A stretch of 64,000 bases of DNA from Melieria omissa (Eukaryota > Arthropoda > Insecta > Diptera > Ulidiidae): the NCBI GenBank assembly GCA_963971225.1, contig OZ020267.1, forward strand, positions 112,052,163 through 112,116,162, given 5' to 3'. Made by a program: the position numbers and the translations under genes. The notes beneath the pieces were generated by a model. That model saw only the letters and a program-made list of their open reading frames with translations, made no database searches and was not told where the DNA came from. This document shows, in pieces, positions 1 to 12,000 of this stretch (within the stretch, counting starts at the first letter, position 1; each line of letters starts with the position of its first letter).

Positions 1-1226
1 ATTAATTCTGTTTAATTTGATTTCAATTTTTCACTTTTGCTTGTTTGTGGACATTTACTATTTGCTGTTTCGTTAAATTTCCATATAAATATGCCTAATT
101 GTGATTTTAAGTTAGCCGGTTTTTGCTAAATCGTAATTTGTTTTTATTAAATTTATATAAATAAAATTAAGACACCTAAAAAATTCATTTTCACACTTAA
201 ACGTAAACTTGCGTTCGATTTATTTGTGACTTCCTCTGCATTCGGCTGCACTCAAGACAATAATGACAAATAGTAACGTGGTATACTTTTGATTATATTT
301 GTTGTTTTTGTCAATATGTTTTTTGTTTTCTTTTTTTTTTTAGTTTTTGCTATAAACTTTACATATGATTTGTGCTAGTTTTCGTATCAGAATTTACAAT
401 AAATGAAAAGTTTTTACTGCTTTCGATTTTTATTTGCATCATGTGGACAAACAGTTAGCAGAAAAAAAATTATATATTTTTATATATATATTTGTTAAAT
501 TTTTACCATAGTCGTGTCTATTTATATTCATTGCTTGTATAACAAAGAAACGAGCACATTTATGTATTTCAACTAGAACAGAAATAGGGAAAAATTTTGT
601 CAAAATGTTGTTTGATGTTTGTTGTCAGCAAACCGGAACAATGTGTGTGGTGTTGTGTGGTTTGTGTGAATGCCTTTTGTGATATAATGTATGCCTATAG
701 TGATTCATATGTATGTATTTACATATGAGTGTTTATATGTATGTATGAAGGATTCTTGAAACATGAGCTAACTAACGTTTAGTGGGGAAATCCTTTTTCT
801 AGTAATTTTAGTGAGAAAGTTTAGTGAGTTTTGTTTTTTTTTTTAATTTTCAGCTAAGTAGTAGAAGATAAACGATGTGTGTGTGTGTGTTTGGTTGATA
901 AATCACAGTTACAAAAGCTAAGAAAAGAATGGCAGTAGAGGACATATTTTTTTTAGGTGAACCATTTTGTAAATAAGAGAGAGAGAGAGGGAGAGAGTTT
1001 TTTGTAAAACTAAATTTTTTATTAATTGCACAAATACTATTTACAAAAAAAATTAAATCAAATATTTATTAAAAAATTGTATGATAAGTATATTTTTATA
1101 AAGAATAAAAATTAATAAAATATAGAAAAAATAATACAAATAAATAATAAATAAATATAAAATAAAAAAATAAAAATTAGTTAAAAATAAAATATAAAAA
1201 ATGCCTAAATAATAATATTAACACAT
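1..1226. other. AT-rich intergenic sequence, no gene seen
   Basis: A/T homopolymers, TATATA runs, a GT run at 875-890 and a GA run near 977-990. No open frame with recognisable protein and no clear transposon ends. Confidence 0.6.
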
Positions 1227-2543
1227 GCATGTGCTACAAATCGTTTTCGTTTCAAATTCGGAGCGAAAACGTGATGAAGTGTGCTCAATTTCGTTTTGAT
1301 TTCGTCAATTGTCGAAAACGAACGCAGTAATATGGTGGACTGCCCTGGCTAAGGGGGTAAACCAGAAACTTTTGGACTCAGTCCAAAGATCGGCGGCACT
1401 TATAATAACTGAAGCATTCGATCGACACCATCCAGAGGGCTCTACGTCCTGCTCCACTTTATTCCTGTTGACCTCTTCGGTAAACAAGCTGCAACCCTTT
1501 CTGCAGTGAGACTAAATACCATCAAAAGATGGACACGTACTGATTTGAGTTTCTGCCGGATCCTAGGCTGTTGACCTGACTTATCTGACAACATAGACTA
1601 CTCGCTACCATCATATCAGTTCGACTCTAAATTCTCAACCCTTATACCTCATAGACAGTAGTGGGAACAAGACACGGTTTCTATACAGACGGTTTCTTTC
1701 AGACAGATGGCAGAGTAGGGGGGTATGGTTCGCATTTTCACTGATATCCAGGCAGCAATAAAAGCAAGAGGAGAACACTTGTACCATAACCAAACAGCTC
1801 TGGCCTTTTTTTTCTAATCCTAGGCGCACAAGAGCACTTGTCTCGCTTAGCAGACAGCACATTGGCACGGTCGTCGCAATCCTGAAGAGGAGGAGGAAAC
1901 TATTAGTCATTTTCTCTGCAACTGCCCGGCTCTATGTGGACGAAGACGGAAAACCCTAGGCTCTCCTTTCTTCAACAACTTGAATGACCTCCGTTCAGCT
2001 AACTTCAAAAACTTGCTTGAGTTCATCCACAATTCAAAATGGCTTGAATAGGCTTCTCGACTTGCAGTAAGAGGAGAACACAGAAGTAAGACAGAACCTA
2101 AACTTGTAGTATCACAACGGGCCCATTCCGTGGCCTAAGTGTGTCTTTCGGCAAGTCTCCTTAACCTAACCTAACAAAAACTGCAAAAATTCCAGTCTAA
2201 TATAAATTGTTAGCAAAAATGAGAAAATTAGAAAGAGTGAGATTCCGACATGTCCAGTGGGTTGGAATGGTCTCTCAGAATGCGGCGTTTTACTGTTTAC
2301 ACTTTTCTTCTTTCTTTTTCTTCTAAATACATCAAACTCGCAAAGAAAATGCACATCATGTAAGATATTCAATTTTCTGTTAACATTTCGAAAAAAATTT
2401 TATAGACGTCAACAAAAAATCAGCTTGAATTTTATTTCGAATTGAAGTCAAATCCGAAGTCCGTTTTGTAGCACACCCCTCAAAAATACATACGATTTCA
2501 AATTCCGATTTCGATTTGAAATTGTGCAATTTGCAGCACATGC
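1227..2543. mobile_element. Inverted-repeat element holding a LINE remnant
   Basis: Its ends are imperfect inverted repeats: GCATGTGCTACAAAT at the left and GCATGTGCTGCAAAT read inward from the right. Both continue into sequences rich in TTTCAAAT and TCGAAAT-like words. A LINE tail (about 1328-2175) lies between them. No clean target duplication could be fixed, so the ends are approximate and the element type is unknown. Confidence 0.4.
1328..2175 (+). pseudogene. R1-like non-LTR retrotransposon, degenerate 3' end
   Basis: Broken frames recall the end of a LINE ORF2. At about 1330-1500 VWWTALAKG, LLDSVQRSAALIIT and later bits match the stretch after the reverse transcriptase. Near 1690-1800 there are traces of an RNase H domain. 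At about 1886-2050 the frame reads HFLCNCPALCGRRRKTLGSP and FFNNL, a Cys/His-containing 3' segment of the R1/LOA type. It ends in a short TAACC-rich tail. Frameshifts and stops throughout make it dead. Confidence 0.6.
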
Positions 2544-3401
2544 CTGATGAAAATTTTAAAATATTAAATACATATTTTTTAAATTTAAATAAAATTTTTT
2601 TTCACTAAACAATTTGATTAATGAAAATCACTGCCAAAAAAAATTTTCTGTTTAAAGATTTGTAGAAGAAGATTTGTAGTAAAAATTAAATTAACGAACG
2701 AATTAAACCAACAAAAAGGTAGAAAACCCGCATACACTGAACATAATAAAAGGTTTCTAAGGACTTTTGTTAGTAAAAAAAACTTGTAAAAAAAACTAAT
2801 CAGCTTAGAATTGAGAACAAAAAAATTACTCATCAGAGCAGGAAATTTATATATTTTCTTGAAAATATAATGTTAAAAATATCTCAATTTGTTACTTGAT
2901 GGTGGGATCTATTGTCTTTCCTTGCACTGATGGGACATTGACATGGGAAAGCAGTAAAATCTTGAAAGTATATTTTCAAAAACATGTTGTAGAGCTTTGA
3001 GTTTTTTTTAAGAAGAAAAGAACATATATTTTGGAAAATTCTTGCATATAAATATGAGTAATGAAGTTCACAGATTATGCTTATATTTAATTAGTGACAG
3101 AGAGAAGCGATCTGCTGAGTCGTGCGTGCTCGATGCTGTGTTGCATTTTGATACTCGCGAGTAGCCCAATGGTTATCACTGCTCTAATGAATCGATTGTT
3201 ATGAAAAGTGTAAACAATCTCGACATAAAAAGGACAAAGAGATATGTAGAATCTTGCTAGAACAATGGAGTCGATTGTGGCATAGCGGCCGAGGTTATTC
3301 ATGAATAAAGACAGGATATGTGTTGTCGTTGAACCATTCTTCAATTAGACTGATCAATAGAATCTTCAGAGGAAACTATGCAGGATATGGACTTCTTTAA
3401 G

Positions 3402-3527
3402 GTTCCTCAAAAAGGTTAGATCTTGCTTCTAGACATGGATTGTTCTAGATTGTTCTTTATCTCTGTTCCTCAAAAAGGTTAGATCTTGCTTTTAGACATG
3501 GATTGTTCTAGATTGTTTTTTATCTAG
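3402..3527. repeat. Tandem duplication of a 63-bp unit
   Basis: Two near-identical 63-bp units (3402-3464, 3465-3527), each starting GTTCCTCAAAAAGG, differ at only a few positions. The outer flanks also resemble each other: ATAAAGACAGGATATG occurs near 3303 and again near 3564. Confidence 0.8.
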
Positions 3528-6500
3528 ACATATATGGACAAACAAACAGCGACATTGAGTCGATAAAGACAGGATATGTTTTGTCGTTAAATCATACTTT
3601 AATCGAGCTGATCATAGGCGAGTATTTCAAATTCCAGCAGCAAAAATTATTGAATACCTTTTATCCGAATCCAGATTCTTCATCTAGTTAATGTCTACTT
3701 AACTAGATGAAAAACTATTCTCTTGTAATGCACATATAATTTTTTTTCTATTGGCTTCTCTTCATTCGCTTCCTTCCATCACCAATTAAGAGTATTTAAA
3801 GAAAGTTTGATACATTTTCTAAATACAATACGAATCGTTGTCTATTGAAAAAAAAAAAACTAATGCCTATGCATGTATGCGTGTGTGTGTATACATCTGC
3901 ATGTAGAAATTGGTTGGGTTTTGGTTTTGTTTGTGTGGGCTAATTCGGTATTGGGTTTTTGTCAATTTCCGTTCATTGGTTTTGCTTGTCGTGTGTATTA
4001 ACTAGTATATTTTTTGTATAAAGAGCGTTTTGCAAAAAGCACGATTTTCAAAATGCAAAAATCGTCTTAATAATTATTCATAAAAAAATTTTTACAGCGC
4101 TTTACTACGCATGCTTTCACATAACTTGTTTTGTATTTTGCTTTTTGGATGTTTTCTTGTTGTTGTTGCTTAATAAAAACAGAAAAAAATTCCTATAACA
4201 ATATAAGTAAAAATTTCAAGTTATAGTTAGAGATTTTTTTTGTATTAGTTGAGTTTCGAAAAAACAATAAGAAACAAAAACACATTTTTTTGTTGTTCTT
4301 GCTGTTGTAAATTTTGATATAAAAAGGGTACATGTACTCTTTAAAAAGTTTGCCATTTGCATAGTTTTTGAATTTTTGTTTTGAATTTTTATGTTTTCTT
4401 GTTTTGAATTGAATTCTTCAAAATCTTACTACATGAATATAGTAAATGTTTTTGTTTTGTTTTTGGTACGTGCGGATTTGTTTTTTCTCTATTCATTTTC
4501 GTATGGTTTTCGGTTTAGTTTGCAGCAAAATATACGAATAAGTACCGTTAAGAGACTATAAGTACATATGAAGCATAAAAGGATTGTTGTTGTTAGGTGA
4601 TAGTTGAGAATGCTGTTATGCAATATATCGTATATATGTTATGTATATATGTATGCAATTGTAACTGTAGTTGTATGTAGGTATGTAGTATTCTTAGAAT
4701 TTTTCTTTAATTGTTTTTTTTCTTTATTTTTTTAATTTTTCTCTAATGCCAAAAGATTTTTGTGAATTTTCAGTTTGGTTATCGTTTGTTTTTGGTAGGT
4801 TTTGTTTTTGTTGGTATTAAAAAACTATCAAATAATTGCGAAAAAACGTTCAAAAACTTTGCCTCATTTCCAGCTGTTGTAATAACTGTCGATTACAACT
4901 ATTTAATGTGCCTTCATCCCTTATGGGGGTTTTTTGTTATTCGATTTCACATTTTTCTGCCACAATTTGCTATACGTAAAGTGTACCAGGTATGTATGTA
5001 TGTATGTATAAGTACATGGCTAAAAATACAAATTGTGTACTCATATGTACGACGTGCAAATCGACACAATTCTCTCAGTAGTAAATTCATCCGTTCATTC
5101 ATTTCTCAGACGCACCGCAGCCGCCCCGTACCCATAGTTAGCACAAATCGGACGCTCGCACACGCACACGCACACGCACACATACATACGTATACTATAT
5201 ACAACCGCCTAAACGCGCCCGAGTCAATTGGCCAATTACATTAGTGCTACGGTACTCGTGTGTGTAGGCATTCTCGTCGTCGTCGTCATCAGCATAAAAC
5301 CTTCTTAACAATCATCATCATCTAAACATTATAACTAGTTATGTGTGTATGGGTCTATGTGTATGTATACATGCGCCTACAATACAATCGCAACCTTTGC
5401 TGACGACAAGTTGTGGGCAGCCCAATGCATTTCTGGCATTTCTATGTGAGCAGTGATCCAAGTTGTAAGTTTGGTTTTATAAATTTTAGTTTCACGCCGC
5501 GTCATTTAGTTTAGTTGAAATTTTTTAGTTGAAATTGCAAACGAAAGAAAAGACAAAAACTTATGAACAGCCAGTCGCTCTCTTTGGAAAGAGCACAAAA
5601 TATTTGAATGTGTATATGAATTCAAAAACCAAAGACGGTTTTTGAAATAATGATAAGCAGAATTCAGAGACAAACAAGAACCCCAGAAGAAAGAATCAGA
5701 GACACAGCTCTTTGTTCATTGCAGTTTTCGAGATAATAGAGTAGAATCGGAATAGAGAACCTTAAGGACAAGTTTTGAAAATGTGGATAGAAGTTAAATG
5801 GTATCTCTGAAGTTTTTTAGCTTCTGCCATGAACAGATTTCAGTTTCCTAATGGATTTTGCAGCAAAATTCAGAGCTCCAAATAATAGAATAGAATCATT
5901 GACAGTCATTAGTTTTAATTAAATCAGAAGAGAATATTTAAGGCCAAGTCTGAAATAATTGTTGAATATACAATTTTTTCTGCTAAAAACACTATTTCAG
6001 TTTCAGATTTCAAGTACTGCGCAATTATAGTCGCAAATGTATTATTTAGAAAAAATTGAAAAATTCGTAAAAATTATTAGAAACAATAGAAAATTATGAA
6101 ATAAATGACAAATAAATTAAATAAATGAAAAACAGGTATCTATAGTTCTGCCAAAAGTTTAGCAGCAACTTGCCTGACCAGCGACTTGACTTTCAATTAA
6201 TCAAAGAAAACCATGCAGATATAAATAAATAAAAAAAGATAATAACAAAATAGCTAACAACTCACCACTCTAAAATTTGTTTACGAAAATCTTGCCCGAT
6301 TATGGTAAAAATTGTTTCTTGCTCTTTTCGTAGTTCGTTGCTGTCTCCACAACTGTCGCTTCGCAGTACGCTTTCAGCTTTTTCAACTTACAACTAAAAC
6401 TGTCATTTAACAATAATTCTTGTAATTATGCACTGTCACACGAGTATTTAATCAGCTTAAACATTTTTACATTATACAAGTTGCATTCTATTCAATTGGT

Positions 6501-8295
6501 TTGCCGCCTTTTAGTCACCTTTTGGTCTGTGTGTGTTTGCTTGTGTAGTATTTTGTGGGTGTGTGTGTGTAATTGTTTCTTTGTTCATTTCATTGCGTTC
6601 GTTTTTCTGCTGCTGCATCTTTTAAATGTAATTACGTTTAATTAATATTTAATAGTTAATAATTAAGTTGCTCTTTTAGTATTAATTAATGGAAGACATT
6701 CTTTTATACAAGTTTAAGACACAGAAAATCTTTGTGTTTCACTTCTTTTTTTTACTTTTCAAAACTTTTTCGTTTTTAATCAATGTTTGTTTGTTTACTT
6801 TTTAACATTTGCAACTGGCAATTCAATGAAGTAAAAGACCATAAATTACTGTAAGGAAAGTATAAAATAAATAGCACTATATATACTCCTAACTTTGGAA
6901 ACGACAGCTGCTAAACGCATGATTATGAAAAGATATGTTTGGAATTTTGTTTAGTTTTGGTTTTGAAATTTTTGGTTTTCACTTTTTTTTATCAATTCTT
7001 CTGTCTTGGAGGACATTTCTGCATCATTAACATGCAATTTTAATGCTTATAAAGATCGCTGCGCATCATATTTCGATCCAAGAGCTTTCAAACTGTCACT
7101 ACAAACCAACTGTCTCTCGTGGTGATATGGAATATGTGGCATTGTTTGGTTTTGGTTTTTGTTATTGGCGAAAATTCAACGTTAGCTGGCATTTACACTT
7201 TGCTTTTGTTTTCTGTTCAGTTTGTATAAATTTATATATAAAATAAATTTCATTGTTCAAAATATAAACTAAAAAATTGTATTATTCAATTATTTCCACT
7301 ATGCATTTTCATTTCGCTCGTTTATTGCTATTCAAATTTACCCACTTTCGTCGTCCAATTTCAACTTTATTGCCATCGGCTGACGTTTGTGTTCGTCGTG
7401 CTCAGAGCATTTTCGGTTACTCGGTTCTGATATGAATTTTAGTAATTTCAGTAAGTCTTTTTCGTTATTTATACGCTGTGTATGTTTGTTGCTGTTTTCT
7501 GTTGAGGTGTGTGTGTGTGTGTGTCTGTCTGCTTTGTGGCATCTTGGGGACGCACTTCAATTGCCTTTTGCCCGCAATGTGTACAATTTAATTTCTAGTT
7601 TTCGTAAAAAACAATTCAACAGACATTCAGAGAATTTTTGTGCGCTTGAAGACAGTGCAAAGAATATGCTGCTTTCTCTAGCCGTTGCCCTCTCTACGAA
7701 AGTAGAGCAAGTCCGCAAGTACGGAAATCTCAAATGGTTGATATGGAAATTTTCAAACGCTTTCTTTTAGTATAAGTAGTAGTGATCTGCAGTTTGGATG
7801 ACGCTAACGAAATGCTGTATGTATTCGGATCGGTAGGAATTTTCCAACACTATTTACACAAACAGTTATTCAATTTATGCTATTTGGTTTACTTCATATT
7901 TTCTTTTAATTATTGAAATAACGTCAATAATTTAACTATTCTTATACTCTATGCTCTCGTAATCACCTCCTCTTGTTCGCCTGTAGTAGAATCGTTATTG
8001 GAGCTCACTGTTCAATTTTAGCACTTTCTGACTCGTTCAGCAGCTTCGCTTTCATTGTCTTAGGTTGCTGCCTCACTGCTCCATCAAATACAAAACCAAA
8101 ACAATGTACACACGCCTATCGTACTCGCACATGCAACACTCTAACTTACAAGTACAGTAACTACTCCTTAGTATTCAATTAGTTTTTCAATTATTAGTTG
8201 TTCTTTTTTTTGCTTTTCCAATTTTTACTATAAATCTCTAAGGTTCATTATCGTAGTATGTTACTGGAATTATAATTATTGAATTAAATTAACTG
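3528..8295. other. Intergenic stretch downstream of the alpha2delta gene
   Basis: AT-rich, with short CA/GT and TATG runs (GT run 7507-7524). The longest open frames (4762-5244 and 7387-7770, plus strand) are low-complexity, rich in codons from T- and CA-rich tracts, and match no family I recognise. A weak candidate leader exon of another minus-strand gene ends at 6266. Confidence 0.5.
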
Positions 8296-8301
8296 TTTAT
8301 T
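8296..8301 (-). terminator. Candidate poly(A) signal for the alpha2delta transcript
   Basis: AATAAA on the minus strand, about 510 bp past the stop codon. It is the nearest perfect hexamer I noticed downstream of the gene, in an AT-rich stretch. Such motifs are frequent in AT-rich DNA, so the 3' end could lie elsewhere. Confidence 0.3.
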
Positions 8302-8654
8302 GTCTACAAACATACATAAAATCGACACACAATCTCTAATAATTAGTTTGTAACTCCATACTAAAGAAAACTAAATGCCGCTCCAAACATTTCATATAAA
8401 GGTGTGTCGCCTCTATGCTTTTGCTAAGGAAATTTCTGTTAGAACTTAAGGAAACAAACCAAAAATGCATCAAAGGTACATTTACATACTCGCCGACGAG
8501 TGCTTAACTAATGTCAGTGTGTAACTACATTTTTTGTGTTTTGTAATGTCTTAACTTGCCAAACTGAGCATAAAATTCGCTTCAGCATTTACTCAACTTG
8601 TGTTCTTCTACTTAGTCAACTAATATGTAAAAAAAAATATCATATGTATAAGTA

Positions 8655-8785
8655 GTCGTGATGTTTAACTGATATTTGGTTGTTTTGGTTTGTTGCGTTG
8701 TAATTGTTGTTGTTCTTAGTTGTTGATTTTTAGTTGTTGATGTTTCTCTTGTTGTGGTTGTTGTTGCTGTTGTTGTTCTTGTGTA
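8655..8785 (-). repeat. CAA-rich tract in the presumed 3'UTR
   Basis: The minus strand here is an imperfect run of CAA/AAC triplets just downstream of the stop codon (TTG-rich on the plus strand). It lies in the presumed 3'UTR. The open frame across it is low-complexity and not counted as coding. Confidence 0.7.
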
Positions 8786-8808
8786 GTTTAAACGTAATGC
8801 GTTTAGTA

Positions 8809-9002
8809 TCACGCATTTGTTAGCACAAACGTCACCAGCAATATGATCAGGTGTGCCATTACAATGGACGTGGGCGTTTGCAGCAGCGAAGCACCACGCC
8901 CACACTGCTGTATTTCGATCTCCTCGGGATGATAGTTGATGCATTTTTTGGGTCGGCGACGTTTTTGTGTTTCCTGCGATTGACGGCGGGTACTACAAGC
9001 AC
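8809..9002 (-). CDS. alpha2delta coding exon 16: C-terminus and probable GPI signal
   Basis: Entering at acceptor CACACAG, it encodes residues 1186-1248 and a TGA at 8811-8809. A basic linker (QKRRRPKK) leads to CINYHPEEIEIQQCGRGASL, a hallmark of the alpha2delta C-terminus. The chain ends with a hydrophobic run (IVMAHLIILLVTFVL) and only TNA after it. Small residues before a terminal hydrophobic tail fit GPI anchoring, the family's usual membrane attachment. A simple transmembrane tail is the alternative. Confidence 0.92.
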
Positions 9003-12000
9003 CTGTGTGAAAGAGGGGAAAGTTTTTGATGTGAGCATTATTCAGTGCGGAGGTAAAGGAATCAAATTAGACAAAATTGATTAGCATTCAACATTATTTT
9101 GTCATGATGAAAGTTAAATAATGTCAAGTTGATCAGTCGCTAAGCTTTTGCATTAAGGAAACTAAACATTTGTAGAAATTATTACCTATGATGCCCGTCT
9201 CCTCCATGGGCTCAATATCCAGCTGCTTCGAGCCACAAGGACATAGTGTATCCACCACCAATAGAATCAAATTGCTATGTGGAATTTTTTGCACGCTGAA
9301 CGGACGCTCACAGCCCGACACGTGACAGTTGGTTAATTTACCCTGAAAATGTTTTCACCCGTTTTTATAAACAAATTCCATAAAACCTGAATAACAACGC
9401 ACCTTCAGTGGATTGTTTTGTCCACCTTGATTGAGCCGTTCCGGCTGCAGCATATACAAATCAGTGCGCAGGTCACAACGGCGCGCGTGTTGCGGATCCG
9501 GTGAGGATCGTGGACCGGTGTGTGGTTTGTGCTGTTTGGGCGGTGGTGTGGTGTTTTCCTGCAAAACGAGAAGAAATACAGCCAATAGTCCAAACCCGCA
9601 TTGCATGTTCAATATTTACAACATCGGCGGTGGTGAAGAATTCATCTATCTCATCAATGGGCGCATTGTAGTCTTCGAAGTTTTCGTAGTCATCCGTATA
9701 AGCGGGTTCCTCGAATTCGTTGTACAAATACTCGTCCTGCGGCCAGGCGTGCAGCGGCGCCGGCAGCAGCGCCAACCAGGTGACACTAAGCGAAATTACA
9801 TATTCCAGCAGCCAAGCCGCTGCACGGTGCGGATGCAGCGAAGCGCTGGCTGCCGTATATGGATTATCCGAATCGGAGCAAACGCCCTGGTAGTCGTTCA
9901 CGGTGATGCGCTTGTAAATGCGATCCTGCACCAGCGAATCCATAATGGTGCCGTCGATTTGGCCGAAAAACTTGCCCGAGTGCTCCAGCTCCTCGGATAT
10001 GATGACGAAGCCATTGTTGTCGAGCACATAGCAGTCGAGATTATCGGAAGCGCAAGTGCGCTTGCAACCCGTCATGCCAGTACACTGAAAGTAGCAAACA
10101 TAATTGTTTAGATGCTGAATTAGGAGAGACAGAAGTGGTATTTACTGTCGAGGTGATGTTGATAAAGTGCTTTGCCAGTGAATCGTGCTGGAATTGCAGG
10201 CCAACCACGGCGGCCACCGCCTTGTGGCCACGATGCTCCACGAAAATGGCATGCGAGGCAGTCACTAAGGTGGAGTTTGATTTCGCGGCGTAGCCAGAAC
10301 CGAACGGCACACTGTACACGAAGCTGTCCTGCTCGACGGTATGCTGATCCACGGCTCGCTTATACCAGGACATGTCCATGGCGCGCACATTATCTTCGCT
10401 GAAATGGCTGCAAGCAACATTACAGCCGCAATAATGATTAGCATTTTGTTCGTAAACTTTCATAAAGTGTCTAAGGGCACATTTACTTACGGGTCCGGCG
10501 AATCTTCGGGCCTCTTGATGTGATCTATCCAGCGCAGCAGTCCAGAACGGGTCGCCACAAAGGAAGTGGCCACCGCAAATTTCTGATAGCCTTGTCTGTA
10601 AATATATATGAGAAATGTTTTAGCAAATTTGTTACCAACAGTGTTGAGTATCACAACAGGGGTACAAGCACTGGACAGTTTCTAGTAGAAATGCTGCAAA
10701 AGTAAGCTAGAGAATTGCTGAATATGGGACGAGGAAAAGTTTCGCTGGCCCAAAGAGCATGGAAAACGGTTGTACTAAGTCCAACGGTATTGTTGATAGA
10801 AATTTGGTTGTTACAGGTTGTGGCTTACAATATCCAACGCTTCAAGCAGCTTTACCGTTTGGTTTGCGCAAAACTACTTCAATCGGTTAGTTTTGTTGGT
10901 GTAAATTTACCTTTTCAAAATTGCCATTAATGTGGCGATTGGGCTAAAATTATTTTCGCATTTTTATTTTTATAGATTTCAATGCAAAAATTATTGGTAT
11001 TTGTTTTCGATAGATTTAAATACATAAAAATGGTTTTCGGTATTTAAGGAAAAAGTATTATCAAAATAAGTAGTTTACAAGAAAAGAAAAGAGTAGGAAT
11101 ACAAAAGAATAGAAATCGGTGCTTTAGTGCGTGCAAGACCGTAAAGTACTTAGTCTTTTAAATTAGAACAAATCAAAACTATTTCCAAAATATATTAAAA
11201 ATCTTTAAATACTTATTGAATACAACTGAAAGTAGTCTTATTTTTCTCCAATAAAATAATTAAACGTATTTTTTGAATGTGCGCAAATAGTGCAATTTAA
11301 ATAATAAAAAAATCATAAAAAAATATATAAAATCATTAAACTGAAAAGGTTTTCTTTTGTTTTGCTTTTTTAAGCACCACACAAAGCTTAACGCAACATA
11401 CTGTTTATCCTCCTTGCCGTTCGAGGGTGCCGTCGAGTTGCGGTCCAGTCCATCGGTAACCATGGCATCTCGCACAAGACTCTGTATCAAGGTTCGATCG
11501 CAAAAGTATGGCTCAGCCTTGCGAGATCCTTGTACATTGAGATGTTGCGCAAAATGGCCGACCGGTGCTGCACTGTGCAAGGCGTGATGCGGCTGTGGTG
11601 ATTTCGGGCGCACCTATGGAACGAATTTCATAAACTCTTATAAAAAACCATTCTAATATTTTGTCCAAGACAAGATTGCAAATTGCCAACACTCTACTAA
11701 ATGCTTACCGACATCCACTTCCAGCCTTGCTTTCCCGCACGCGCCAAAAAGTGCAACACCTGCTCTTCGGGCGATCCGAAACTGGGTTCTTGATCGCGCG
11801 ACGAAGATAAGTACTCGCCCGAGCTTTCGCGCTCTTTTTCTAAATCACTAATGCTGTTGTACTCGCAGTACACCCAATCGGGATGGACTCGCCAGTTGTC
11901 CCCCTTGAAATATTCAGTGACTGTTGACAGGATGCGGAGAATAGTTACAGTCAGAGATTTGTCAATAAATTTGAATCTGTCAAGTGTTTTACCATTTTTG

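Noticed and set aside
4762..5244. 160-codon plus-strand frame
   Set aside because: Low-complexity ends (His/Ala repeats from a CACACG run), no motif, no splice context.
8612..8808. Continuation of an open frame past the alpha2delta stop in another frame (Thr-rich)
   Set aside because: It is the CAA-rich presumed 3'UTR read in a different frame; the conserved C-terminus ends at 8809.
9431..10111. 226-codon plus-strand frame opposite alpha2delta exons 13-14
   Set aside because: An antisense shadow of the well-supported minus-strand exons.
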